Below, in pieces: positions 37,047 through 45,121 of a DNA stretch of 64,000 nucleotides. The notes beneath the pieces were generated by a model, which saw nothing but the letters and a program-made list of their open reading frames with translations, was not told where the DNA came from and made no database searches. The position numbers and the translations under genes were made by a program. The number at the start of each line of letters is the position of its first letter. The first letter of the stretch is position 1. This DNA comes from a bacterium (GTDB taxonomy: Bacteria > Desulfobacterota > Binatia > HRBIN30 > CADEER01), in NCBI GenBank assembly GCA_019637795.1, contig JAHBUY010000004.1, positions 248,001 to 312,000 of the forward strand, written 5' to 3'.

Positions 37047-38378
37047 TCAAGCGAGGACGATCTTTTCCCGCCCCTCGCGCACGTTGCGAGTTGCGTTGCG
37101 AGAGTCCACCACTAGGCGCGCGTGGTCGACCACGGCCTGGTAGTCGACCGTCGTGTGATCGGTCGCGATCAAGACCGCGTCCGCGGCGCTGAGCGTCTCG
37201 GGCGTCAGATCCACCGACTGCAGGCCAAAGGCGTGGCGGCGTCCGGGACGGAGAACCGGAACGAAGGGATCGTGGTAGCTGATCCGCGCCTGCTTGCGCT
37301 GCAGGAGCTCGATCAACTTGAACGCCGGTGACTCGCGATCATCATCGAGGTTGCGCTTGTAGGCGACGCCGAGGACCAGAACGTTGGCGTCCTTGAGGCT
37401 CTGACCGCGGTCGTTGAGCGCGTCCGCGAGACGTTCGATGACGTAGGCCGGCATGGCGAGATTGACCTCGCCCGCCAGTTCGATGAAGCGGGTCGACATC
37501 TCGAACTGCCGTGCTCGCCACGTCAGGTAGAACGGGTCGATGGGAATGCAGTGCCCACCCAGTCCCGGCCCCGGGTAGAACGGGGTGAAACCGAACGGCT
37601 TCGTCGCCGCGGCGTCGATCACCTCCCAGATGTTCAAGCCCATCCGGTCGAACAGCACTTTCAGCTCGTTCACCAGTGCGATGTTGACGCTGCGATAGAT
37701 GTTCTCGAGCAGCTTCGCCGCCTCCGCTACCGCGGCGTTGGAGACCGGCACGACGCGCTCGATGACCGCGCCGTAGAGCGCGGCAGCGATCCGACCGCAT
37801 CCCGGCGTGATGCCGCCGACCAGTTTCGGAATGGTGCGCGTGGTGAAGTCGACATTGTTCGGATCCTCGCGCTCGGGCGAGAAGGCGAGATGGAAGTCGC
37901 GGCCGACGACGAGTCCGCCGCGTTCGAGAATGGGCCGCACGACTTCATCGGTGGTTCCCGGATAGGTGGTGCTCTCGAGCACCACGAGTTGACCGCGTCG
38001 CAGGTGTGCGGCAACCGTCTCCGCCGTCGCGACGACGTACGAGAGATCCGGCTCGCGGTTCTCGGTCAGTGGCGTCGGGACGCAGATCAGGATGCCGTCG
38101 CAGCGTGCGAGGTCGGCGTAGTCGGCGCTCGGGAAGAACCCGGCCGCGCCGGCGGCGACGGAATCGCGAACGATGGGCGTCAGCCGCGCCGACGGAACGT
38201 GACGGATGTACGACTCGCCGCGCCGCAAAGACTCGATCTTGTCCAGGCGCGTATCGAACCCGATGGTCGCGAAACCCGCCTCGGCGATCGTTGCGACGAG
38301 CGGCAGCCCGACGTACCCCAATCCGAGCACACCGACGACGGCGCGTCGTGAGTGAAACAGCTCGATCAGATCCGACAT
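37047..38378 (-). CDS. Nucleotide-sugar (UDP-HexNAc type) 6-dehydrogenase
   Basis: A 443-residue NAD-dependent dehydrogenase that oxidises C6 of a UDP-sugar to the uronic acid for surface polysaccharides. It has VVGVLGLGYVGLPLVATIAE (NAD motif), VPTPLTENREPDLSYV, FSPEREDPNN, KLLENIYRSVNIALVNE and the catalytic Cys in GPGLGGHCIPIDPFYLTWRA, with VLGVAYKRNLDDDRESPAF near the C-terminus. The GGHCIPIDPFYL form is typical of the WbpA/WecC/TviB branch acting on UDP-GlcNAc or UDP-ManNAc. ATG 38378 is used; 10 more codons are possible. No glycosyltransferase is adjacent. Confidence 0.92.
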   Translation of the reverse strand: MSDLIELFHSRRAVVGVLGLGYVGLPLVATIAEAGFATIGFDTRLDKIESLRRGESYIRHVPSARLTPIVRDSVAAGAAGFFPSADYADLARCDGILICVPTPLTENREPDLSYVVATAETVAAHLRRGQLVVLESTTYPGTTDEVVRPILERGGLVVGRDFHLAFSPEREDPNNVDFTTRTIPKLVGGITPGCGRIAAALYGAVIERVVPVSNAAVAEAAKLLENIYRSVNIALVNELKVLFDRMGLNIWEVIDAAATKPFGFTPFYPGPGLGGHCIPIDPFYLTWRARQFEMSTRFIELAGEVNLAMPAYVIERLADALNDRGQSLKDANVLVLGVAYKRNLDDDRESPAFKLIELLQRKQARISYHDPFVPVLRPGRRHAFGLQSVDLTPETLSAADAVLIATDHTTVDYQAVVDHARLVVDSRNATRNVREGREKIVLA

Positions 38379-38501
38379 GTTCTCGCGATCCTCATCCGCT
38401 TGCCACACGCCTCGGCGCCGCGGCGCGGCCCAGGCGGAGCGCTGTTCTTAGCGTCGCCTCGGGAGCAAGGCCAGCGACAATTCGCAACGCCGAAAAGCAC
38501 G

Positions 38502-38531
38502 CGGGGGCGGCCCGTATCCGGACCGCCCCCG
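38502..38531 (-). terminator. Terminator after the cohesin-like secreted protein
   Basis: CGGGGGCGG-rich arms at 38502-38514 and 38519-38531 form a 13-base-pair stem with a 4-base loop. The one imperfect pair is U-G in minus-strand RNA but C-A in plus-strand RNA, so the stem is intact only for minus-strand transcripts. TTTT follows shortly after. It lies 43 bases after the gene stop at 38574. Confidence 0.7.
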
Positions 38532-38573
38532 AGAAGCGCGCTGTTCGCCGGATCCTACCGGCGTGCGGAGTGT

Positions 38574-39515
38574 CTAGTGACCGCGCCGCCGCACCCACAG
38601 CAGCAGGGCCGGCAGCAGCAGCAGTGCGGCAGCCTCCGGTGACGCAGCCGGATCCGTCGGCACGACGTTGCAGCCGCCGCCGCCGCTGCTCTTCTTCTTC
38701 GTCGCCGTCGGCGTCGCCCCGGTGCGGGTCGCGGTGGCGGTCGCCGTCGGCGTGTGCGGCGTCACCGACGTCTGCGTCGCGGTTGCGGTGGCGGTCGAGG
38801 TCACGGGGGAACGCGTATTCGTCACCGTCGGGGTCGCGGTCGCGGTGTTGGTGGCCCCCGAAGTGCCGGTGACTGTGGCCGTCGCGGTCGCCGTCGCCCC
38901 CGTGGTGCGCGTCAGCGTCGCGCTGGCCGTCGGCGTGTTCGTCGATACCGGCGTTGCGGTGGCGGTCGGCGTCCGGGTGGGCGGCTCGGAAATGATCCGC
39001 ACGCTGCCGTTGCGGATGCGCACCGGAATCTGCGCGCCGTCGGCGTCACCCAGGAACGGCGACTCGATCTCGAGCGCGACGGTGCCCGCCGGCACCCCGT
39101 CCTTGACGCGGAACTCACAGGTCACGATCTCGCCGTTGCCAAGCGGCGGCGGAGGGTTCGGAGCCCCGGCCACGAAGACCTCGATGTTCAGCACATCGAC
39201 ATCCAGAAGTCGTCCGGCCACGCCGTGCGTCTCGCTGATACGCTCGGCGACGGCGCAGTTCTCCGCCACCGGCTCGAAGAATTCCAACGACTCAGCGCCG
39301 AAGCGCAGGTCGATGCCGGCACTGACGCCGACATCAGCGACGTCGTCCGCCAGCGACAGCGTGACGGCCACCGTGCCGCCTGGAACCCCAGTGCCCCCAT
39401 CGATCGACAGCTCCGGCTCGATGATGCCGGCGCGGGCGGGCGGTCCGGCCATCGCCACCACAGTTGCAGCAGCCACCATCAATCCAAGCGCCTGGGCGCT
39501 CTTGCTCCTGCGCAT
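38574..39515 (-). CDS. Surface protein: cohesin-like domain, Thr-rich stalk and MYXO-CTERM-like tail
   Basis: A 313-residue secreted protein. A signal peptide ends near PPARAG (residue 29). Residues ~32-178 look like a cohesin-type beta-sandwich (ELSIDGGTGVPGGTVAVTLS, VSAGIDLRFGAESLEFFE, GNGEIVTCEFRVKDGVPAGT). Residues ~180-270 are a Thr/Ala/Pro repeat stalk. The C-terminus is KKKSSGGGGCNVVP, then a hydrophobic helix (EAAALLLLPALLLW) and RRRGH, the Gly-Cys / helix / Arg order of MYXO-CTERM sorting tails. ATG 39515 has GGAAGGAG upstream. It follows the dockerin-containing gene by 50 bases, probably in one operon. Confidence 0.8.
   Translation of the reverse strand: MRRSKSAQALGLMVAAATVVAMAGPPARAGIIEPELSIDGGTGVPGGTVAVTLSLADDVADVGVSAGIDLRFGAESLEFFEPVAENCAVAERISETHGVAGRLLDVDVLNIEVFVAGAPNPPPPLGNGEIVTCEFRVKDGVPAGTVALEIESPFLGDADGAQIPVRIRNGSVRIISEPPTRTPTATATPVSTNTPTASATLTRTTGATATATATVTGTSGATNTATATPTVTNTRSPVTSTATATATQTSVTPHTPTATATATRTGATPTATKKKSSGGGGCNVVPTDPAASPEAAALLLLPALLLWVRRRGH
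38700..38980 (-). repeat. Low-complexity repeat encoding the Thr-rich stalk
   Basis: Degenerate tandem repeats of ACx GCx ACx / ACG CCG codons encode runs such as TATATPTVTNT and TATATATQTS within the surface protein. Repeat number is likely to vary between strains. Confidence 0.75.
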
Positions 39516-39565
39516 CTCTGTCTCCTTCCCCGTCGCGACGCTCCGCCAACGCACCTCGACTGCCC

Positions 39566-42304
39566 TCACGGACAGCCGAGGTTGATGTTGTTGATGGCGA
39601 TCGTGATGTCGTTGGCTCGTACCCCGTCGCCGGCGAAATCGGCGGCCGGGCACGCAGACAGCGGCGCCTCACCGTTGATGATGTTCACCATGATGGTGAC
39701 CTCATTGGCGCGGACGCGGCCATCGAGGTTGCAGTCCCCCACGCACTCGCACCGATCGTTCACGCACGCCTGCCGATCATCCAGGCACTGACCGGGACCG
39801 GCCATCGGGCCGTCGCAGACGATGATCGGTCGACATTCGTTGCCCTTGCACTCAGTCCCGTCGGGGCACATGTCGTCGCTGACGCAGCGCGGACGCTCAT
39901 TGATCTCGATCGTTCCGCCAGCGACCTGGGCGTTGAACGGATTGGCGCCCGGATCGGCGATCTCGAGGCGCTGCGTGTCGTACGTCAACTGCCCGCTCCC
40001 CGGCGCGGCGCCAGGCTGAATGCGGAATCGGCATTGGAACACCGGCCCGGGACCGAAGCTGTCGATGGGCGGCATCTTGTCGATCACCGCGACGCGCAGA
40101 CGGCCCATGCCCGGCGGGTTGGCCGGCACCTGCGGCAACCTCACCTCCGCTTCGAACGAACCTTCGTCGAGCATGCGCGGATCGAGCGTGCAGGCCGGCT
40201 CGTTGATCGGCACGTCGAGCTGGGATTTGTCGAAGAGGATGTCGACCTGCGCCGTGGTCACATCATCGCCACCCTCCATCGCGATCGCGATGTTGATGTA
40301 CTGACCCGGAATACCCTGGATGTTGCCGACCCGCAGGGTCCGGGTCTCGGTCGTGCGGTCGAGGGCGTAGATCAGCGGCGAGCCCTCGCCCGGACAGCCG
40401 AGGCCGAGGTTGTCGACCGCCAGCGTCACGTCGCCGGCGGTGACCGCACCGTCTTGGTTGATGTCACCGGCCGGACAGATGCTGATGTTGCACTGGCCGC
40501 CGATGATGCAGACCATCTTCGTGATCTCGCTGCCGAAGACGATCCCGTCGGTGTTGCAGTCGCCGCCGCACTCGCAAAATCCGTTGAGGCATGCTTCGCG
40601 GATGCCGCGGCATTCGAGTTGGCTCTCGCACGGGCGCGGTGGAACGCAGACGAAGGCCTTGCACTCCGTCCCCTCCGGGCAGTCGTCGTCGGTGACGCAG
40701 GTTGGCAGCGGCGTGGGCGTCACCGTCGGCGTCGACAGATCGCGGCAGACATTGTTGACGCAGAACAGGCCCGGCGGGCACTGGTCGTCGTTGTCGCAGC
40801 GGATGGTCGGCGTCGGCGTCGGCGCGGTGACGCAGATATCGTCCGGACCACACACCTGTCCCACGGGACAGTCGGTGTCGCGCGTGCAGGGCACGGGCTT
40901 GGTCGGGGTAGGCGTCGGCCGTGGCGTGTTCGTCTTCGTCGCCGACGGCGCCACCGTCACGTTGGCGCGGATGTAGGCGTTCAGATAGCCCTGCGTCCTC
41001 CGGGCGACCAAGTCTGTCGCCAGCGAGTCGAAGGCGACGAAGCCGCCGTCCTGGGTGATGCTGGGCGGTAGGTCGGGCACGCTGCCATTTGCCGGCTGCC
41101 CGTCGAGGCTGGAGCTGACCAGCACCGTCGTCTGCCGCAGCAGGTCGCGAACGTAGACCTGTGAGTAGCCGCCAGTCGACTGGCCCTGCAGCAGGTTGCT
41201 GGCGAACGACCCAAAGGCGACGAAGCGACCGTCACCGCTGATCGACGGTGGGATCGCGATATCGTTGCCCTCCTGACCCTGGTCGCCGATGCTGACGCGC
41301 TGCGTCTCTCCGGTCAGGCAATTGTGCACGAACACGTCCGCCGATTGGTTCAGGTCCCCCGCCACGAGATTCGTGGCGTTGGACTTGAAGGCGACGATCG
41401 TGCCGTCGGCGTTCAACGCCGGGAGAAAGCTCATCTGGTCGGGCTCCACGCCCGTGCTGCTGACACTGGCGCGGCAGGTGACCACGCCATCGCATTCCAC
41501 GTAGATGTCGGGCACCCCGTTGGTGTCCGGCTTTCCTGGCAGCAGGTTGGTCGCCGTCGACGCGAACGCGACGCAGCGACCGTCGGCGCTGATCGACGGC
41601 GTGATGCTGGATCCGTTGGCCTGCGCGCCGCCCGGTCCGACACTGACCCGCGTTATCGCGCCGCTCGGCTCGGCCACGAAGATGTCCGAGGCGCGATTGG
41701 TATCGTTTTCCACCAGATTGGTCGCCACCGACTGGAATGCGATCAGCCCGTTGTCGCCCGCCATGCTGGGGAATGAGCTCGCGCCATCGGCCGGCACACC
41801 GCCCAGCCCGATACTCACCAGGCGGTTCGTTCCGGCGCCCAGGTCCCGCGCATAGATGTCGGTCTTGCGGTTGGTATCACCGGGAACCAGGTTCGTGGCG
41901 TCCGAGCTGAACGCGACGGTCGTACAGCCGCCATCGATCGCCGGGCGGAACTTCTGCAACTGGCTCGGTCCGTTGGCTGGCTCGCCATTGGCGCCGACGC
42001 TGACCAACGTGGTTCGGTGCGTGTCACGATCGTAGACGAAGACGTCCTGGTAACCGTTGTTGTCGAGCGGAACGAGATTGGTCGCGTCGGAGTAGAACGC
42101 CACACACCGACCGTCAGCATTGGCGATCGCGCCATTGCTGTTGCCATTGGCCGCGCCGCCATCGGGTTTCTGGCTGACGAGCTCGACTGGGGGATAGGGA
42201 TTCGTGGTCTGGGTCTTCGCCGATCGCTCCGTCAGAGCCAACAGGGCAATGGTCGCCACGGTTCCGCCCAGCGCCAGAGTGACCAGTTTGAATCGGGCGT
42301 TCAT
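39566..42304 (-). CDS. Multidomain secreted protein: seven-repeat propeller, Cys-rich modules, dockerin-like and cohesin-like domains
   Basis: A 912-residue exported protein with an N-terminal hydrophobic helix (LVTLALGGTVATIALLAL). Seven ~57-residue repeats follow to about residue 455, each with a core like DGRCVAFASTATNL and DIYV, as in TolB/WD40-like beta-propellers. A Thr-Pro linker leads to three Cys-rich modules of the form CxxDxxCPxGxxCxxxxC (for example CDNDDQCPPGLFCVNNVC). Then come a dockerin-like pair of calcium loops (DCNTDGIVFGSEI and DINQDGAVTAGDV), a cohesin-like domain (residues ~650-800), a fourth Cys module and a C-terminal dockerin-like pair (DCNLDGRVRANEV, DFAGDGVRANDI). 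ATG 42304 follows GGGGAGG. Function unknown; an extracellular assembly protein is likely. Confidence 0.82.
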   Translation of the reverse strand: MNARFKLVTLALGGTVATIALLALTERSAKTQTTNPYPPVELVSQKPDGGAANGNSNGAIANADGRCVAFYSDATNLVPLDNNGYQDVFVYDRDTHRTTLVSVGANGEPANGPSQLQKFRPAIDGGCTTVAFSSDATNLVPGDTNRKTDIYARDLGAGTNRLVSIGLGGVPADGASSFPSMAGDNGLIAFQSVATNLVENDTNRASDIFVAEPSGAITRVSVGPGGAQANGSSITPSISADGRCVAFASTATNLLPGKPDTNGVPDIYVECDGVVTCRASVSSTGVEPDQMSFLPALNADGTIVAFKSNATNLVAGDLNQSADVFVHNCLTGETQRVSIGDQGQEGNDIAIPPSISGDGRFVAFGSFASNLLQGQSTGGYSQVYVRDLLRQTTVLVSSSLDGQPANGSVPDLPPSITQDGGFVAFDSLATDLVARRTQGYLNAYIRANVTVAPSATKTNTPRPTPTPTKPVPCTRDTDCPVGQVCGPDDICVTAPTPTPTIRCDNDDQCPPGLFCVNNVCRDLSTPTVTPTPLPTCVTDDDCPEGTECKAFVCVPPRPCESQLECRGIREACLNGFCECGGDCNTDGIVFGSEITKMVCIIGGQCNISICPAGDINQDGAVTAGDVTLAVDNLGLGCPGEGSPLIYALDRTTETRTLRVGNIQGIPGQYINIAIAMEGGDDVTTAQVDILFDKSQLDVPINEPACTLDPRMLDEGSFEAEVRLPQVPANPPGMGRLRVAVIDKMPPIDSFGPGPVFQCRFRIQPGAAPGSGQLTYDTQRLEIADPGANPFNAQVAGGTIEINERPRCVSDDMCPDGTECKGNECRPIIVCDGPMAGPGQCLDDRQACVNDRCECVGDCNLDGRVRANEVTIMVNIINGEAPLSACPAADFAGDGVRANDITIAINNINLGCP

Positions 42305-42676
42305 TCGTTCCTCCCCAAGGTCCATCGCCGCCGGTCAACGCTAGGTCCCCTACCGTGCGACGCCCAGTTGGTCCGCCGAATTATTCGCTTCTTCTCCGAG
42401 TCGCCGGGGGCGACGAAGAGAGGTGCAATCTTGGCTTTCGCCGGCAACACCGGCGAAGCGATCTCTTGGCTGGGTCGCTCACGCGCTCCTGTTCCAGGTT
42501 CGTCGAGGTGACATCAACGCAGGAGGCAGGATAGAAGGTTCAACCACAAAGTCAAGATTTTGCGCGCGCCGGCCACGAATGCAGCCAAGGCGATGAAGAT
42601 TGTTGCAATGCAGGCACTTGGCGATTGCGCCTGCGGACTGCGGGAGAGTTCCCTACGGACGATGGAAAGGAGCAAG
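42305..42676. other. 372-base region between the secreted multidomain protein and tRNA-Ala
   Basis: It contains the candidate promoter at 42528-42555 and an unusually long leader (about 215 bases) for the gene at 42304. I looked for cyclic-di-GMP and other known riboswitch signatures in this leader and did not find one. The part next to the tRNA shows nothing else. Confidence 0.5.
42528..42555 (-). promoter_or_regulatory. Candidate promoter of the multidomain secreted-protein operon
   Basis: On the minus strand TTGACT (42555-42550), a 16-base spacer and TATCCT (42533-42528). Transcription would start near 42521. Confidence 0.45.
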
Positions 42677-42749
42677 TGGAGCTGAGCGGAGTCGAACCGC
42701 CGACCTCCTGAATGCCATTCAGGCGCTCTCCCAACTGAGCTACAGCCCC
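42677..42749 (-). tRNA. tRNA-Ala (anticodon GGC)
   Basis: On the minus strand the 73-base sequence starts GGGGCTG and ends CAGCTCC-A. It has a D-arm with TAGCTCAGTTGGGAGAGC, anticodon loop TGGCATT inside a CTGAA/TTCAG stem, and a T-arm with GGTTCGACTCC. The acceptor stem has the G3:U70 pair that marks tRNA-Ala. CCA is not encoded. Confidence 0.96.
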
Positions 42750-42818
42750 GCCTGTCGCGAACGCGGATCGCCTGCGTGTACCGAAATTCTCGGCCTCCCG
42801 CAAGGAAGCCTCGCGCGC

Positions 42819-44174
42819 TCAGCCGCCGTGGCGACGCCGCCCGATGGCGGCGAGGCGCTCGGCGATCGCCCGCTCGACGGCATTGTCGCCCGGTTCGTAG
42901 TAGCGGCGGTCGCGGAGCTCATCCGGGAGGTGGTGGTGACCGACCGCATGGTCGGGCTGGGCGTGCGCGTACTCGTAGCCCTTCCCATAGCCGAGGTCGC
43001 GCATCAGTCGGGTCGGGGCGTTGCGCAGGTGCAGCGGTACCGGTAGCGGACCGCGGTCTCGGACGTCGTCCGCCGCCGCCAACATAGCGGCGTACGCGGT
43101 GTTCGATTTCGGGGCGGTGGCGAGATAGACCACCGCCTCGGCGAGCGGAATCCTGCCTTCGGGAAGGCCGACGAATTCGACCGCTTCCTTGGCCGCGGTG
43201 GCCAGCGCCAGGGCCCAGGGGTCGGCCAGGCCGATGTCCTCGGCGGCGAAGATCACCATGCGGCGAGCCACGAACAGGGGGTCGTCCCCTGCCTCGAGCA
43301 TGCGCAGCATCCAGTAGAGTGCCGCGTCAGGATCGCTGCCGCGCAGGCTTTTGATGAACGCTGACGCGACGTTGTAGTGCTCGTCGCCTCCCTTGTCGTA
43401 GCGCAGCGCGCGCCGTTGGGCGGCCTCCTCGATGTCCGCCGCGGTCATCGTCGAGCGATGTCGCAGGCCCAACAGATCCGCCGCCGTCTCCAGGATATTG
43501 AGCGCCGCCCGCGCATCGCCCTGCGCCAACTGCACCAGCGCCTCGATGGCGTCGTCCTCGACCTGCAGGCCGCGCCCGCCCAGCCCGCGCTCGGTGTCGG
43601 TAGTGGCGCGGCGGAGGATGATGCGCAGGTCATCGGCGGCGAGCGGCTGCAGCACGAGGACCGAGGCGCGCGACAGCAGTGGCGCGATGATCTCGAACGA
43701 TGGGTTCTCGGTGGTCGCCCCGATGAGCACGATCGTGCCGTCCTCGACATGGGGAAGAAAGGCGTCCTGCTGCGCTTTGTTGAAGCGGTGGATCTCGTCG
43801 ACGAAGAGGATCGCCCGGCGCCCCTGATGCTGGCGGATGCGCCGCGCCTCCTCCACGACGGCCCGCAGCTCCTTGACGCCTGACAGCACCGCCGAGAAGG
43901 CGATGAAGTGCGCATCCGTGCTGCGGGCGATCAACCGCGCCAGCGAGGTCTTCCCCGTGCCCGGCGGTCCCCAGAGGATGAGGGAATGCAACCGCTGGCC
44001 TTCGATCATGTCGCGCAGCAGGCGCTGATCGCCCACCAGATGCGTCTGCCCGACGAACTCCGCCAGCGTGGTCGGCCGCATGCGCTCCGCCAACGGGGCG
44101 TCGGCGACGGGCGCGCCAGACGCCGCCGACGGTGTGCCGAACAGTGACGGCTGGGTGTCGGTGGCCCGAGGCAT
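42819..44174 (-). CDS. rarA: Replication-associated recombination protein A (AAA+ ATPase)
   Basis: RarA/MgsA is a clamp-loader-like ATPase that acts at stalled replication forks. The 451-residue product has RMRPTTLAEFVGQTHLVG, Walker A ILWGPPGTGKTSLARLIA, Walker B RAILFVDEIHRFNKAQQDAF, sensor 1 LIGATTENPSFEI and the C-terminal tetramerisation region with DPDAALYWMLRMLEAGDDP and LVFV-free YLATAPKSNTAYAA. ATG 44174 gives PRATDTQPSLFG, a likely clamp-binding peptide (QPSLFG) at the N-terminus. It is divergent from nadK; tRNA-Ala follows. Confidence 0.95.
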   Translation of the reverse strand: MPRATDTQPSLFGTPSAASGAPVADAPLAERMRPTTLAEFVGQTHLVGDQRLLRDMIEGQRLHSLILWGPPGTGKTSLARLIARSTDAHFIAFSAVLSGVKELRAVVEEARRIRQHQGRRAILFVDEIHRFNKAQQDAFLPHVEDGTIVLIGATTENPSFEIIAPLLSRASVLVLQPLAADDLRIILRRATTDTERGLGGRGLQVEDDAIEALVQLAQGDARAALNILETAADLLGLRHRSTMTAADIEEAAQRRALRYDKGGDEHYNVASAFIKSLRGSDPDAALYWMLRMLEAGDDPLFVARRMVIFAAEDIGLADPWALALATAAKEAVEFVGLPEGRIPLAEAVVYLATAPKSNTAYAAMLAAADDVRDRGPLPVPLHLRNAPTRLMRDLGYGKGYEYAHAQPDHAVGHHHLPDELRDRRYYEPGDNAVERAIAERLAAIGRRRHGG

Positions 44175-44240
44175 TGGAAACAGCCTAGCACGCCGACGCG
44201 CGGCTAGCTGGCACGCGCGACCCTGTGGTAGAACGCCCAC

Positions 44241-45089
44241 GTGCGCCAGGTCGGCATCGTCGTCAAGCGGGGCCGCGCGCAGGCTCTCGAGCTCGGGCGA
44301 CATCTGGCGGTCTGGTTGCGCGAGCAGGGCATCACGCCGCTCGCCGAAACCGAGGCCGCGGACGGGCTCGGATGCCCGCCCGGCCTGCCGGCGGCCGATC
44401 TCGTCGCCGCCGCCGATCTCGTCGTGGTGCTGGGCGGCGACGGTACCCTGCTCAGCGTCGCCCGCCACGTGCACGACCGACCGGTGCCGATCCTGGGCGT
44501 CAATCTCGGGGGCCTCGGCTTTCTCACCGCCGTGACGACCGAGGAGGTCTTCCCGGTCCTCGCCGACGCCCTCGCCGGGCGCGTACCCATGGATGCACGC
44601 ATGATGCTCGAGGTCCGTACGCCGCACGACGCATGCGTCCACCGCGCGCTCAACGACGTGGTGCTGAGCAAGGGAGGAGCCCTGGCGCGGATCGTCGACC
44701 TCGAGACCGCCGTCGACGGCGAGGCCGTCTGCACCTACAAGGCCGACGGACTGATCGTCGCCACGCCGACCGGCTCGACCGCCTACTCGCTCTCCGCCGG
44801 AGGACCGATCATCTACCCGTCGCTCGATGTCGTCGTGCTATCGCCCATCTGCCCACACACGTTGACCAATCGGCCCATGGTGCTGCCGGGCTCGGCGCGG
44901 GTGACGGTGACGGTCCGCTCCCCCGACCACCCCGTCGAGGTGACGCTGGACGGCCAGGCTGGATTCTCGCTCGCCGATCGGGAGACGGTCGAGATCCGCA
45001 AGAGCGCCACCGTCGTGTCGCTGGTCCGCCCGGCCCAACGGAGCTACTTCAGCGTCCTGCGCAACAAGCTCCGCTGGGGCGAGCGGTGA
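44241..45089 (+). CDS. nadK: NAD kinase
   Basis: NadK phosphorylates NAD to NADP. The 282-residue product has [19 protein letters not shown], the signature [41 protein letters not shown] and [23 protein letters not shown] 44241 starts 66 bases from the divergent rarA. recN follows after 32 bases, the conserved nadK-recN order of many bacteria. Confidence 0.96.
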   Translation: MRQVGIVVKRGRAQALELGRHLAVWLREQGITPLAETEAADGLGCPPGLPAADLVAAADLVVVLGGDGTLLSVARHVHDRPVPILGVNLGGLGFLTAVTTEEVFPVLADALAGRVPMDARMMLEVRTPHDACVHRALNDVVLSKGGALARIVDLETAVDGEAVCTYKADGLIVATPTGSTAYSLSAGGPIIYPSLDVVVLSPICPHTLTNRPMVLPGSARVTVTVRSPDHPVEVTLDGQAGFSLADRETVEIRKSATVVSLVRPAQRSYFSVLRNKLRWGER

Positions 45090-45121
45090 CCGCGGCGCCG
45101 CGGTCGCAGGCCTGACGATCG

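Noticed and set aside
37600..38351. Plus-strand frames over the nucleotide-sugar dehydrogenase and similar long frames over rho, leuA, ilvC and rarA
   Set aside because: All are shadows of strongly conserved genes on the minus strand and have no protein-like features of their own.
38700..38980. Repeat array as a CRISPR
   Set aside because: The repeats are degenerate, in frame and encode Thr/Ala/Pro; there are no fixed-length repeats with unique spacers.
42305..42530. Possible riboswitch in the long leader of the multidomain secreted protein
   Set aside because: GGCGAAAGCC-like pieces recalled the cyclic-di-GMP class, but the conserved core bases and paired elements are missing.
34000..42749. 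Secreted-protein block as a genomic island integrated at tRNA-Ala
   Set aside because: No integrase and no repeat of the tRNA 3' end was seen at the far side, so integration at the tRNA cannot be supported. The composition difference of the 34-37 kb part was only judged by eye.
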